The position numbers were made by a program, and so were the translations under genes. The notes under the pieces were generated by a model. That model was not told where the DNA came from. It saw nothing but the letters and a program-made list of their open reading frames with translations, and did not search any database. Source: Halichoerus grypus (lineage: Eukaryota; Chordata; Mammalia; Carnivora; Phocidae). Taken from it: a DNA stretch of 64,000 bases. The stretch covers positions 65,063,850 through 65,127,849 of the forward strand of contig NC_135714.1 in NCBI RefSeq assembly GCF_964656455.1, given 5' to 3'. Below, one piece after another: positions 10,250 through 21,279 of the stretch. Numbering within the stretch: the first letter of the stretch is position 1; every line of letters begins with the position of its first letter.

Positions 10250-10375
10250 CTTTATTCATTTATTTGTTTATTCAACAAACATTTACTGTTAAGTACTCAG
10301 AGATACAAACAGAAACAAGACAATCACCCTGTCTTCATGAAACTTCGAATTTAACATTTACTAACGGTGTCTCAC
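10250..10375 (-). mobile_element. L2 LINE 3' end, minus orientation
   Basis: TTTATTCATTTATTTGTTTA, then TTCAACAAACATTTACTG, GATACAAACAGAAACAAGAC and CCCTGTCTTCATGAAACTTC match the reverse-complemented end of L2 (ttcattcaacaaatatttattgagc ... ccctgccctcatggagctta). Confidence 0.65.
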
Positions 10376-11462
10376 AGACCCCCAGTGTCCTGTAAGAATT
10401 GCACAATTGTTACAGAACATTGAGCAGACTTCTCTGCTGAACAGGACCCAAAGCCAGAAATAATCCACATTCTAAAGAATAAAGAGAATTTTAAGCAGAT
10501 TCTCATCATCTCTAGGGTTTAGTAAGTGGCCGCTGAACCACCTCCAATAACTGGCATCATCATCCAAGCCCAAACCCATTTTCTATGCATGAAGAATAGG
10601 GAGGGAAGGGGACGGAGAGGGAAGGCATAGGTTCAAGAGCCTAAAGTATCAAGTTCTTCCCACAGTACCATAGCTCTTCACTCTCCTCCCTGTCAAGACA
10701 GCAGTTGCCTCCTCAGCACAAAAACCAAGTAAAGGAAGTACTAGTTAAGATTCCCTTGAGATTGGCAGTGCTTTTAAGAAGGAAAGATGGACTTCTAATT
10801 CCCCAGTGAAATGTCTACTTAAGCAGTGAAATTGCTGGTCAGCCAGCTGTGGCTATCTGAGAGGAGCCATGGTGGAGAGGGGGGCAGTGGGACAACTTTC
10901 ACTTCTGCGGAAGATCACTAGATTGAGCCATAGTGCCCCATCTAAGAGGGCAGCTGGTTGATGAGGAGTCCCCAGAAGCGAGAGGCTGTAGGGTCTGCCA
11001 TGCAGCAGGGAACTTAGGAACATTGGAAGAGATCAATCCAAGAGCTCATCGATGCATCAGGTAGTGAAGATCCACATCTCAGAGAATGTAAACTAGAGCT
11101 TTATGAGAGAATTCACAGTTGAATGCCTATCATGCCAGTTCACTGATAGGGCTTTACAGTTAACCAGGTCTCCCCCACCCCGACCCCTGCCACCAAATTG
11201 CACTTTGTAACCTTCAATTTTTTTCCTATCCCAACGCAGATAAAATAGAACCTAGAAGGAGAGGTGAAAAGGCAGACCACCAGAATGCCTGTGCTGGGGA
11301 AGAGAATGGTGCTGCACTGGGTATGAGATTGAAGTTTTAAACTGGACCAGATTAAACTAGAATGACCAGAAGGCTGTGGGATCTCACTATATCATTATGG
11401 CCTGGAGTATGCGATTGAAGGAGGGAACTAAAAAAAATAAGTATTCCATGTTTATACAGCAC
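10376..11462. other. Single-copy sequence, unassigned
   Basis: The stretch has mixed composition with G-rich blocks near 10600 and 10870. I recognise no gene, repeat or open frame of note. Confidence 0.35.
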
Positions 11463-11806
11463 TGATATAAGCTGAATGTTTGTGTTCTCCCAGAATTCAT
11501 ACATTGAAACCCAATCTCCAGGGCAATGGTACTTGAAGGTGGGCCTTTTGGAGGTGATTAGGTCATGAGGCTGGCACCCTCATGAGTGGGAGAAATGCCC
11601 TTATCAAAGAGACTTCAGAGAATTCCTGACACAGCAAGAAGGTGGCCTTCTATAAACCAGAAAATGAATCTTTACCAGGCAGTGAATCTGCTGGTGCCTT
11701 CATCTTGGAGTCCTGGCCTCTAGAACTGTCAGAAATAAATTTCTGCGGTTTAAACCACCCCAGGCTGTGGTTATTTTTGTTATAGCAGCCCAAACTGACT
11801 AACTTC
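11463..11806 (+). mobile_element. MaLR LTR (MST/MLT1 group), plus orientation
   Basis: It starts TGATATAAGCTGAATGTTTG and keeps the family order: TTCATACATTGAAACCCAAT, GGAGGTGATTAGGTCATGAG, CCCTCATGAGTGGG, CACAGCAAGAAGGTGGCCTT, GAAATAAATTTCTGCGGTTT (AATAAA signal) and TTGTTATAGCAGCCCAAACT, then GACTAACTT. This is the same family as the reversed copy at 5296-5668. I see no clean 5-bp duplication, so the right end is approximate. Confidence 0.75.
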
Positions 11807-12069
11807 AGACCATTTAATAAACCACATATATAGGTATTTTCGTGAAGAAAAAAAAAGTGTTCTTTGGCTAATAAGATTGAGAAATAACGTAAACTAATCT
11901 CCCATCAATACCACCCCTGCCACGGCCGTCACCACCCCTATCCTGCTGAATCTAACGGTGACAGTCAGTACACTAAAGACTCTGGGAAGTTTTGCAGGAA
12001 AGACTTTTTAATTATATTCAACCTAGCATATTTCTATCTTGTTTATTCAGAGAGAACAAGAGAGACAGG
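11807..12069. other. Unassigned spacer
   Basis: This is short single-copy sequence between the MaLR LTR and the TG microsatellite. I recognise no feature. Confidence 0.35.
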
Positions 12070-12094
12070 GGTGTGTGTGTGTGTGTGTGTGTGC

Positions 12095-12130
<36 letters not shown>
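12070..12130. repeat. (TG)n microsatellite
   Basis: About 61 bp of alternating GT, interrupted by GTGCGTGCGT in the middle. It is likely length-polymorphic and a candidate for Z-DNA formation. Confidence 0.95.
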
Positions 12131-12132
<2 letters not shown>

Positions 12133-12295
12133 TGTTGCATCTTACAGGATGCCAATGTTCTATGGAAGGACAACATGGGAAATGCATGCTGGAATAAATG
12201 TTAGTTTGTGCAGTGCTCTGAGGTGATAGATCAAAACCTATTCACATCTTAATATTTTGTTATGTGATCACCAGGGTTAATAAAAGTAACTTTGA

Positions 12296-12508
12296 GGGCG
12301 CCTGGGTGGCTCAGTTGGTTAAGCGACTGCCTTCGGCTCAGGTCATGATCCTGGAGTCCCGGGATCGAGTCCCGCATCGGGCTCCCTGCTCGGCAGGGAG
12401 TCTGCTTCTCCCTCTGACCCTCCCCCCTCTCATGCTCTCTCTCTCTCATTCTCTCTCTCAAATAAATAAATAAAATCTTTAAAAATAAATAAATAAATAA
12501 ATAAATAA
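12296..12508 (+). mobile_element. CAN SINE, plus orientation
   Basis: It is full-length with head GGGCGCCTGGGTGGCTCAGT, a pol III B-box-like GGGATCGAGTCCC, a CT-rich tract and a long AATAAATAAATAA tail. A 17-bp target duplication (AATAAAAGTAACTTTGA) lies at 12279-12295 and 12509-12525 with no mismatch, so it is a fairly young insertion. Confidence 0.95.
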
Positions 12509-12551
12509 AATAAAAGTAACTTTGAATATATTAGCATTCATAAAATAATAA

Positions 12552-13112
12552 TAATAACTAATCTTTATTGAGTGCTAAATACCTTCTGGAGATTTTACTA
12601 AAGATTTTCCATGCACTATCACAATTGAATCTTTCCAAGAACGCTGCGAAGTAGGCACTACAGTTAATCCCTGAACAACACAGGTGCAGGGCACCAGCGC
12701 CTATACAGTCAAAAACCCACATAACTTCTGACTCCCCAGGACTTAATAGCCTCCTGTTGACCTGAAGCCTTATCGACAACATAAACAGTCAACTAATACA
12801 TATTTTACATATTATATGTATTGCATATTGTATTCTTATAATACATTTTATTCAATATTTTTAGTATTTCTAAGCTACAGTGGTTCATCTGCAAGTTTTT
12901 TCAAATCTTCCCCAAATTTTTCACTATATTTATTGAAAAAAGTCTGTGTAGAAGTGGACCTGAGCAGTTCAAAGCCATGTTGTTCAAGGGTCAACTGTAT
13001 TTATACCCTCAGGTTATAGTTGAGGAAATGGAGGCCAAAGTTGCAGAGCCAGAAGAAAGCCTTGTCTGTCAGACCCAAGCCCTGCTCTGGACCACTAGGA
13101 TATATTGCTCTG
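12552..13112 (+). mobile_element. MIR SINE split by a Tigger transposon
   Basis: The left half (12552-12660) reads TAATCTTTATTGAGTGCTAA, then AAGAACGCTGCGAAGTAGGCA. The right half (12998-13112) continues with TATTTATACCCTCAGGTTAT, AGTTGAGGAAATGGAGGCC and CAGAGCCAGAAG. Removing the interval 12661-12999 restores one continuous MIR consensus order. Confidence 0.8.
12661..12997. mobile_element. Tigger2-like mariner/Tc1-class MITE
   Basis: Terminal inverted repeats are visible: CAGTTAATCCCTGAACAACA at the left and the reverse-complement match GTTGTTCAAGGGTCAACTG at 12979-12997. A TA target dinucleotide is duplicated at 12659-12660 and 12998-12999. The interior carries TTATCGACAACATAAACAGT and TATTTATTGAAAAAAGTCTG, both known from Tigger2-type non-autonomous elements. 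It lacks a transposase gene and is about 337 bp. Confidence 0.85.
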
Positions 13113-13415
13113 TATTCACATTTCTCTCTGCATCCTTACGGGAAATTATCCAGACTACGATTCTAATATTACTTGTGACCACCTTGAATAATCAGTCATA
13201 GTCGTGAAACTCAGGGCAATTAAATTATCCTTAATTTTCTAGCCAGCATTTTCAGGTTAAACAACAATGTGAGGGTCTACATAATAAGTGTAGTAATAAT
13301 TTGAAATTGATATGAACTACAAGAGAAAGGCCAAAGAGAGGCTGAACAGCTGTATGCTTTGGAAACGTTAAGGTTCCTCTGGGTGGCATATTATATGAGT
13401 CTCTGTATGTGCTGA

Positions 13416-13437
13416 GGGGGTGAGGGGGGGTATGGGG
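13416..13437 (+). other. G-quadruplex motif
   Basis: Runs of 5, 7 and 4 G are separated by TGA and TAT. The 7-G run can supply two tracts, so four G-tracts with short loops are possible on the plus strand. Confidence 0.6.
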
Positions 13438-13991
13438 ATAATATTTATCTTCAATATACTCTAAGTATGAGCAAATTGGTTGCAGATGGCTCACAGCTGT
13501 GAGGAATACCTTTGTTTCATTTGAAACTTGTTATAAATCTGTTCCTTAAACTACCTGCTCCAGTGACTTTTAATTTAGAGGATGTCGGGTAAGTCCCCGT
13601 ATATGACCCTCATATATCATCATAAAAGTGGTGGGGTGGTTTTGCCTAGAAACCCCTGAGAGAGTCCCTAGATTTATCAAAGGGCTGGGTTACTGTGGGC
13701 ACTCTGGGGAGTTTGAGTAAAGGCTTTTATTGATTATCAACATTGTAAAGAAGAAATCAATTTTTACAAAGAGTGGAATTGAGGGATAAAAATTCCCTTT
13801 GGCTTTAATTAAAAAAAAAAAAAAACTTATGTTAGAATTATTTTTTTTCTCTGTATTTTGTGAACCAGAAATACTATTCTATACGTTAAAGAAGTTTGGG
13901 CTGCAATGGAAAAGTTAGTTTTTGTGAGTAAACCGTTTAACTTGCTTTTCTCTAGAAAGGCAACTAAGATTGAGTCCAGGGTACATTTGTT

Positions 13992-14022
13992 GGGGGTGGG
14001 AATGGGGCAACGGGGGGAGGGG
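13992..14022 (+). other. G-quadruplex motif
   Basis: Five G-runs (5, 3, 4, 6 and 4 G) are separated by loops of 1, 3, 4 and 1 bases. This is a strong canonical quadruplex-forming pattern on the plus strand, in otherwise AT-rich DNA. Confidence 0.8.
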
Positions 14023-15227
14023 ATAAACTGATGTTCATCACATGACTTATTTGATTTCATAAGTCCAAATTAGTGGAGCTCATACTTGGAAAACAACTTC
14101 TTTTTTCAACTATGGGTTTTTTGTTGTTTTTTTGTACAGCAAATTTTCATTAAATCCTATTAAGTGACTTTATACTTAAAAAAAAACAGAAAAAACTTTT
14201 CTTAAGTGTTGGGAGTTGCTATAATTTCTGTTCTACAAGGTTTTGTTTTATGATTGAAATTTCAAGGATCCTTTTTCACCAACTCTTTAAAAGTCAAAAG
14301 CTTTGAACTTAGAACTTCTTCCGACTCCTTGAAAGTCTTGAAAAGACTTTAGTCGATGGCTTGGTACGCTCTGCAGTTGCCTCCCTTTCTCTCTACCTCA
14401 GCTGGCAGATCAGCGTTTCTCAGAGAACTGTCTAGGAGGTCAATGAGCATTAGACCTCCCCCTAGAAATAGGTCAAACAGAGATCTGGATCTATTAAAAA
14501 CCCATGAACCATTTATAAGTGTCCCTACCACACACAAGCCATGCAAAGGAAAAATAAAATGCATCTTAAAGAGTGATCACTGAGTGGAACAAAGGAGGCC
14601 CCAGCAAGATAACAAAGGACAGCAGCTCTCCATTCAAAGATTTTCTCCTTCATTCATATCATCAAATTGACAACAACTTTTTAAAGAGCAATTGCCATAA
14701 TTTTGAATAAAATTTAGGATCTGGAACATTAAAGAATACTTCTGCTTGTAATACAAAGGTTTGCCAGGGGGCAAATATGTTCCTAACTTCACCAAATGTA
14801 TATTTTAAGATACATTGTCAACTCAGCTCCTACAGAAATATCCTCAAAAGACAGCAGAAGATGCTTGGTTTTACCAAAAAAAAATATTTTCCTAATAAAC
14901 TAAAAATTTTTATTTCTGTTTTGTGTCATGTTCCTTTATTTTGTGATCAAATGTGCTGCTTTTGTAATAGAAATGGGTTTCCAGAGACAAAAAAAAAAAA
15001 AAAAAAAAATCCTAGAGCATATTATCGTCCTATAAGAAATAAATGTTTTACATCTGACCCAACTTATAATGATTGTCCAGGAACTATTTAGTTGTATTTT
15101 TGGGGAAAAGTATTATCACCCATCAATTCAACTCAGGGTGTTAATACATGTTTTCATTTCCCTCTATTATAAGAGTTTTGAAAAATGGCTGCCATGTTGC
15201 AGGAAGGATGACCCAAATGTTTTAGGA

Positions 15228-15375
15228 CAATAGTTCTCAAATTTTAGTGTGTTTGCAAACCACCCTGGGTTCTAATTAAAAGGCAGATTCTGATTCATTA
15301 GACTCAGCTAAGGCCTGAGATTCTGCCTTTCTAACAAGCTAACAAGATGATACTGATGTTGCAAGCTATTAAAAC
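15228..15375 (+). mobile_element. MER5A-like hAT-Charlie MITE
   Basis: AATAGTTCTCAAATTTTAGT, then AAAGGCAGATTCTGATTCAT, GCCTGAGATTCTGCCTTTCT, and AACAAGATGATACTGATGTT follow the forward MER5A consensus order. It is old and internally diverged. Confidence 0.65.
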
Positions 15376-15497
15376 CCCTGGTACTTGGATGAGTAGGGGG
15401 AAAGGAAAGTTCCTATATAAAGGAAAGGGACAGCATAAAACAGTGAGCACCATGGCATCTTAGTGGCCATCTAGAAATATCTTAAAAGAAAATGGCT

Positions 15498-15610
15498 AGG
15501 AGTGCCTGGCTGGCCCAGTTGGTGGAGCATGCAGCTCTTGATCTTGGGGTTGTGAATTCCAGCCCCGTGTTGAGTATAGAGATTGTTTAAATAAATAAAT
15601 GAAAAAAAAA
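15498..15610 (+). mobile_element. Old CAN SINE, plus orientation
   Basis: GTGCCTGGCTGGCCCAGTTG, then GCATGCAGCTCTTGATCTTG, GGGGTTGTGAATTCCAGCCC and TAGAGATTGTTTAAATAAAT form the older short CAN SINE type, which lacks the CT-rich stretch. No clear target duplication remains. Confidence 0.85.
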
Positions 15611-15687
15611 GAAAGAAAAGAGAAAAATGAATAAAAAATGTAGTTAGAGCCATAATGATAAACATAGCTGGTTAAAGTATAGGTAAA

Positions 15688-15860
15688 GAATTATAGCAAA
15701 AGAGCACCAGATTGGAAGTCGAAGAGTCTGGTTCTAACTTTAGCTCTGCCACTAATTCTGTGAACTTGGGCAATTCAACTACACAGTGGATCTTGGTTTC
15801 ACACAATTGCACAGACTGGATCTTGGTTTCCTTGTCTCTACAATAATGTAGGCAGGTCCT
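15688..15860 (-). mobile_element. MIR SINE, minus orientation, with a short internal duplication
   Basis: GAGTCTGGTTCTAACTTTAG, then CTCTGCCACTAATTCTGTGA and ACTTGGGCAATTCAACTACA match the reverse-complement MIR. GGATCTTGGTTTC occurs twice, about 30 bp apart (15788-15800 and 15818-15830), and the expected 'cctctgagcctcag' part is altered there, suggesting a local duplication. Confidence 0.75.
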
Positions 15861-16193
15861 CAGCTGATTATAGAACCTGAAACAGCACGATTAAGAAAGT
15901 TCAGGAAAGTACAAAGTTCTGTAGTCAAGAGAGCTAAACCTCCTTGATGCGGCTATTGAGTGTATTTTCTGAAAAGCAGAATAACAATCCCTACCTTCTG
16001 AAAAGAATGCCACTTCTAGAAATTAACCTTGAAATGCAATCAAAGGTGCATACAAAGAGAGGTAAGTACAGCTTCATTTTTCATAATAAAAATTCAGAAA
16101 AGATCTAAATGTCTAAAAATGTAATGAAATTATTAAATTGATTATGATTCATCCAACTAATGAAATGCCATGTTAAAATTTTAGAAGGATTTT
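15861..16193. other. Unassigned AT-rich spacer
   Basis: I recognise no gene or repeat here. Confidence 0.3.
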
Positions 16194-16215
16194 TAAAAGA
16201 TTTATTTATTTATTT

Positions 16216-16250
<35 letters not shown>

Positions 16251-16413
16251 CGCATACACACACTTGCACAAGTGGAGGGAGGGGCAGAGGGAAAGAATCT
16301 TCAAGCAGACTCCCCACTGAGCAAGGAGCCTGATGTGGGACTCCATCTCATGACCCGTAAGATCATGACCTGAGCTCAAACCAAGAGTCAGACCTTAAGC
16401 ACCCAAGAGCTCC
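16194..16413 (-). mobile_element. CAN SINE, minus orientation
   Basis: A reversed tail (ATTTATTTATTTATTTGAGA) with an expanded GA stretch leads into GCAGACTCCCCACTGAGCAA and GATCATGACCTGAGCTCAAA; the head has decayed near 16400. A degraded duplication is suggested by AAGGATTTT at 16185-16193 and 16429-16437. Confidence 0.85.
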
Positions 16414-16437
16414 TAAAAAACATTTTTTAAGGATTTT

Positions 16438-17558
16438 GTGGTAAGATGTTATGTAATAGGCACATGGAAAACTTCTGAAAGGAAATCAACCAGATTTAAA
16501 TAAGAGTTTGTATTTACCTGATTTTCTTTAGTAAGCATCTAATAGTTTTATAATCAACAATGAGGTTTTTTTTAGATTAATTCTCACTGGAGAATTGGGA
16601 AATCATCATAGATAATGTGTCATTTCCTGTTGTCCTTGAAAAGTTGAATGAAATCATTTCTTAGGTCCTTTCCAGGTCTAAAATGCAATTATTTTATAGA
16701 TGGGACCCTTTTTACTAACAAAGCAAATCAAAGAATTGAAAAAAACTATTCAGATCATCATTTAGTATTCAGAGTTTTTGTTTATATTAAGTTTTCAGTG
16801 AAGCTTATGTAATACCCACTGATTCCACTAACTCAATCTTCTATATATTGATCTTTTGGGAATTAAATATGACAATCCTGTACGTGCTCTAAAGTGTCTC
16901 CATTTTTTTCCTTTCTTAGTCTTGTAATCACCTAAGTGTTGTTTGGCTAATGCAAATTTAATATTGATCAGAAAGCAGTACAAATCTCAAGTGTTAAAGT
17001 CTACACTGGCACTGAGGTATAGAACAGATTAAACTATGGTCAAGTGGTATGCGTGTCAGGCTTTTACCTACTTAGTAATCTCTGAAGGCAGGTTTTTGCG
17101 AAATGTTTAACTGACAATGTAACTGAAACTGTGCAATAATAAACTTTGTTACGAACATACATTTTCTCAAAAACCAATTGAATGACAAATGCCTTAGGAC
17201 AAAGAAGAAAATCTTAAGATGCCTTCTGACTTAAAATATATATGAATCTATGTCAGTCTCTCTCTCCCTTTGACCTGAAACAGTCAACACACAGTAGAAT
17301 GTCTGCAGTATTTGTTAGTTTGGGGCTGAATGCTTTCACATTTTTTCACTTTCCCTGAAGTTAGGCATGAAATCAAAATCTGCATCAACCACCCTATCGG
17401 GGTTCCCAGGACCTCTCAAGCATATTTGCAAACTACTGTGAGTGCGCAGGTGGAGAAGTCCCATGTAAGGCAGTGTAGTTAAAAATGTTTTAAATTTGCA
17501 TGTCATTTAATGTTTACCCATCAATTGTTTTATTTTTCCCCTGCAGAGAAAGAGGCCA
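16438..17558. other. AT-rich stretch without recognised repeats
   Basis: About 1.1 kb with no dispersed repeat that I can recognise and no significant open frame. In this repeat-laden window such a gap could reflect constraint, but composition alone cannot show that. Confidence 0.35.
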
Positions 17559-17573
17559 AGTGGAAAGTTTTTA

Positions 17574-17763
17574 TTTTTTTTTTTTAAAGATTTTATCTAT
17601 TTGAGAGAGACAGAGAGAAGGAGCAGGGAGAGGGGCAGAAGGAGAGGAAGAAGCAGGCTCCCCACTGAGCAAGGAACCCGATGTGGGACTCCATCCCAGG
17701 ACCCTGGGATCATGACCTGAGCCGAAGGCAGATGCTTAACTGGCTGTGCCACCCAGGTGTCCC
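17574..17763 (-). mobile_element. CAN SINE, minus orientation
   Basis: Poly-T and AAAGATTTTATCTATTTGAG are followed by GCAGGCTCCCCACTGAGCAA, GATCATGACCTGAGCCGAAG and a head ending TGCCACCCAGGTGTCCC. A perfect 15-bp target duplication AGTGGAAAGTTTTTA lies at 17559-17573 and 17764-17778. Confidence 0.95.
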
Positions 17764-17778
17764 AGTGGAAAGTTTTTA

Positions 17779-18119
17779 GATGGGTGAATCCAAGATCTGT
17801 TTTTAAAAGCTGAGAAAATTAGTAAGACGATTGACACCTACCTAACTTCCCAATGTTAAAGAATTACACTTCAGTTTTCACTTTTTGGCCAGCTTGTTCA
17901 GTCATTTGACTTGGCTTCAGAGATGAAATGTAAAAACCCTTACAAAGAATTCAGCCTGAAGACTTTTCCACTGCCACCTGGGGTCATTGTGCTTATGTAA
18001 TCAGAGTGCATTATCTATCTGTGGCCCGCACTCTATGTGGCATATTTGACTCAGAATGTTATTTGGCAACTTCCTTGCAGGTGACTTCATCTAGGATTTT
18101 TTTAGAGTGATGATTTCAT
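17779..18119. other. Unassigned single-copy sequence
   Basis: I recognise no gene or repeat in this stretch. Confidence 0.3.
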
Positions 18120-18270
18120 TGTTTTTATAAAAACGATACACATTCATGATAATTTTAAGCAGAAAAGGAAAGTACAAAGAAATCCCACAGATGATCCCAA
18201 ATCTTACCACCCGAAAATAAACATTTTTAATATTTGGTGAATATTTTTCCAGATCTTTGTACATATATAG
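18120..18270. repeat. Possible ancient interspersed repeat
   Basis: TTTATAAAAACGATACACAT, TAAGCAGAAAAGGAAAGTAC, CCAAATCTTACCACCCGAAA, then TTTTTCCAGATCTTTGTACA recalls a widespread old mammalian repeat (hallmark 'cccaccacccagagataacc') whose name I cannot give with confidence. A related sequence in the opposite sense may lie at 29120-29275. Confidence 0.35.
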
Positions 18271-18599
18271 AATAAATGCAAGGGAGAGAAAAAAAGAGAG
18301 AGGTAGCAGAGAGAAGGAGAATAAGAGATCATATCATAAAATATTCATGAATTTAAATTTAAGGTGGCCTTTAGGATAAATCCTGATTTTATCTTTTTTT
18401 AACTTCAATTCTATTCCCAAGTTATCCCAAATACTTTCATAGGTTCCTCTCACACTCATTTCCACCAGATCCATCCATTTTAGAGAAAGCGCTTAGCACA
18501 TTCTATTGAACAAGATCCATGCTTTTCTGTCTTCAATCCTCACTCTTACTGATGTCCTCCAGTGCCCTGCCCGCCCACCCTGACCAGAAGTTCTCTCCT

Positions 18600-18840
18600 G
18601 CTCTGGTCTCTGAAAACATCTAATGACCCACACCTCTCTTTTGGCACCTGCTGTTTGCTGCCTTATATCGTGAGTTGTCTTTCTGTGTCCCTTTAGTAGT
18701 GTCCTTATTAGATTATAATTTTCCTCAGAACAAGACCTGTGTTTTATTCTCCACCCCCCACCCTTTGGTCACCAGGGGCTTTCCACACAGTTCTGAGGAC
18801 AACATAGGTAAGTGTTCAACCAACAGTTGTCGATTGATAA
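18600..18840 (+). mobile_element. Diverged L2-like fragment
   Basis: GTGTCCTTATTAGATTATAA, TTTTCCTCAGAACAAGACCT and GGTAAGTGTTCAACCAACAG follow the order of the L2 3' end (agactgtaagctcc...gggactttgtct...gtaggtgctcaataaa), but divergence is high. Confidence 0.4.
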
Positions 18841-19999
18841 TTCCCAGACCACACAAATGAAAAGTCTGTATTTTGCAATAGTTGGGTGATTGTGATTTGC
18901 TGCCTATATGCTTTGCAAGGCAGTTGAGGGGTCTGGAGCTATCACAGCAGTGGTGAGGTGCCATTGGAGGATTCCCCAATGTGAACTTCCAGACACATGT
19001 TTAAAAAAACGCCTCTCTAGGGAGGCCGGGAGCTTAGTCGGGAATGACAGAAACATGCCTAATAACAGCTTGGCCAAATTACATCCCTGAGTCGCTTTAT
19101 ACAAACTCTAATTAAATGAGGATAAATAACTAAGGGTAACATTTATGGGGAAGCTCATGCCTTAGGACCCCTTGGATTAAAAAAAAAATGAATGAAGAAC
19201 AAAACATGGCAGACGAGAAAGAAATATGAGAAAATTGTCGGTTGAGAGAGGAGAAAATCATGAGAAATTCCTGTGGGGGAAATATGGGAAAAGAGAGGGA
19301 ACTGAGGGCCAGGTGAAGGCAAGCAAGAAGGGGTAGTTCTTTATCTAGCTGAGTATCACAAACTGGCCGAAATCCTGTTTATGTGAAAGGGAGCAAAACA
19401 TTCAAGTGAGTGAGACCCATGATTGAGACCACATGTAACCCTACTGTCAGGCTTTCAGGGACCAAAGAGTGTGTGTACTATCAGGACAATCTGAGGAACC
19501 TACTTGCATTCATAAGCCATATGAAGCAGTTCTACTTTTTCTACCTACGAAGGTATAGTGGTAAACGTGGATGAGAAAAAAAAATCACTTCCAGATAATA
19601 TCTTTTTAAATTTATTATATATTTTTTTCTTTTTCTTTTTTGTTTTTGACATGCTCCTGAATAGATTCATGATTCAGCCAGTGTCTGAGAGTTACAACCA
19701 GCTTCTGAAATGAGAAGGTGCTGTGGACGCCTCAGAAGCATAACCCAAGTCCATGCCACTCTGGACCAAGGGCTCTGCCACTTTCCTTTGAGACAAATCC
19801 CAGAAAATGCTCTTTGTTTTTCCTTGGTTCTACTTTTGGTTGAAAAGGGGGGTAAAAGTGGGGAATGGTGATCTTACCATCACAACCCCTATAGTATCAG
19901 ATGAGTATTCAGTCTATTTGTCCAAGTATGTTCTTGTCTCCTGTCTGAAGCTCATTGTTTAGAAGTCAGGAATTGAGAGGAAACAGGTGAGGGGAACAG
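18841..19999. other. Unassigned single-copy sequence
   Basis: I recognise no gene. Mixed AT-rich and purine-rich text; the short open frames on both strands at 18904-19104 overlap and show no domain. Confidence 0.35.
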
Positions 20000-20158
20000 G
20001 TTTGGAGTCAGACAGGCTTGATTTAGGACCTCGACCTTGTGATCTGGAGGAAGTCATTTAGTCCCTCTGAACCTCAGTTACCTCCTCAATAAAAATAGAA
20101 ATAATAACACCTGCCTCGTAGGATTGCTATTACACTAAACGGCATAAGTGTAAGAGAC
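20000..20158 (-). mobile_element. MIR SINE, minus orientation
   Basis: TTTGGAGTCAGACAGGCTTG, ATCTGGAGGAAGTCATTTAG, CCTCTGAACCTCAGTTACCT and ATAATAACACCTGCCTCGTA, then GGATTGCTATTACACTAAA match the reverse-complement MIR almost end to end. Confidence 0.85.
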
Positions 20159-21279
20159 AAGGTTTGCACTTTCCTGCCAATGCCACCCACACAGAGGAGC
20201 AAAGAGTCGCAAAGTGGCCACATGTGTCCTGGGTGACATTAGTCCCGACTCTATTGCTGAATGGAAAGTAACTTACACAAACAAATCTTTCCACAATCGT
20301 GGCCTGAAAGTAAGAAACCCCAGGAAATCTAGGTTGGTTACTTGACCTGAGGAGATAAAAGTTGGCAATGGTATTTAGCCCCCATTAAATGCCGAAACAG
20401 GGCATGCCAAGGCAAAAGAAGCTGCCTGAAGACGAAGAGAGAGAGGGAAAGAGAAGGAAGAAGAAAATGAAAGCTTCTTACCTGGGTTCCTGGTCCTTGT
20501 CCAGTTCCTAGTCCCTGTTCTTGGTGATATTTAGCTAATTTCCTGAACTTAAGATTCATCAGTTAATTCCTGGGCTCACATGGAATTCCCTTTACAGATG
20601 ACATAGTTGGAAATGGATTTCTATCACCTGGCAGTCAAATGAGATTTAACTAAAACCATGTCTTAATCTCTTTAGGCCAGCACATAACACCTAAAGAGTG
20701 GTAATGAACTCTTTTGGTAACCACTTTATATGCTTTGAGTGAGAAATCCTTGGGAATCTTTTAAGAAGCTTCTTAAGAAGTCCAAAGAAAGAACTGAAAC
20801 ATCACTTTTACTGGTATAAGGGTGGGTTGCCAAACAAGTGATGGAGATACATCTTTCAGATGATAAAAAACAAACAAGACTCATCCAACTTGGGATTTAT
20901 CTCTTCCTTGTGTTCCAAATTCATATTTTGCCAAAGATGTTTAGCCAAACATGGATAAAATATAACAAATCAATGATAAAATTACCCCAAATTATTTTTA
21001 GTCTGTGAAATTACACCAGATTCTTGAGATGCAGATGATTACAGTACTTCTCTTTCAAGAACACATTTATTTTCAATTAAAAGGCATGATACATTGTGCC
21101 CAACACGTAAAGGGCATTGCCTAGCTCTCTCAAAGAGTTTCAAAAGGAATATGGCAAGAGAATCCAGCAGATAATGAAGAAGGAAATGAAAAGCAGAAGA
21201 TCAAATGAATGAGGACTTTTCCCAACTCAGTTTTACAAACTTTTTTAGAGTTCATACAACACACAAAGCATTAGGTGAG
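20159..21279. other. Unassigned single-copy sequence
   Basis: I see no gene or recognised repeat. A purine-rich block occurs at 20430-20470. Confidence 0.35.

Larger units (their letters stand above)
13113..15220. other. AT-rich single-copy sequence with two G-rich motifs
   Basis: I recognise no gene or dispersed repeat. The stretch contains G-quadruplex motifs at 13416-13437 and 13992-14022, and an uninterrupted run of 21 A at 14989-15009. That A-run has no AATAAA immediately upstream and no recognisable retrocopy body. Confidence 0.35.

Noticed and set aside
11992..12204. 70-codon plus frame with Val/Cys repeats
   Set aside because: It reads through the TG microsatellite; the repeats are a by-product of it.
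12296..12370. tRNA-like sequence with A and B box similarity
   Set aside because: This is the tRNA-derived head of a CAN SINE. It does not fold as a functional tRNA in context, and the same head recurs 18 times.
14940..15009. Possible processed pseudogene tail (21 A)
   Set aside because: There is no AATAAA just upstream, no recognisable coding body and no flanking target duplication.
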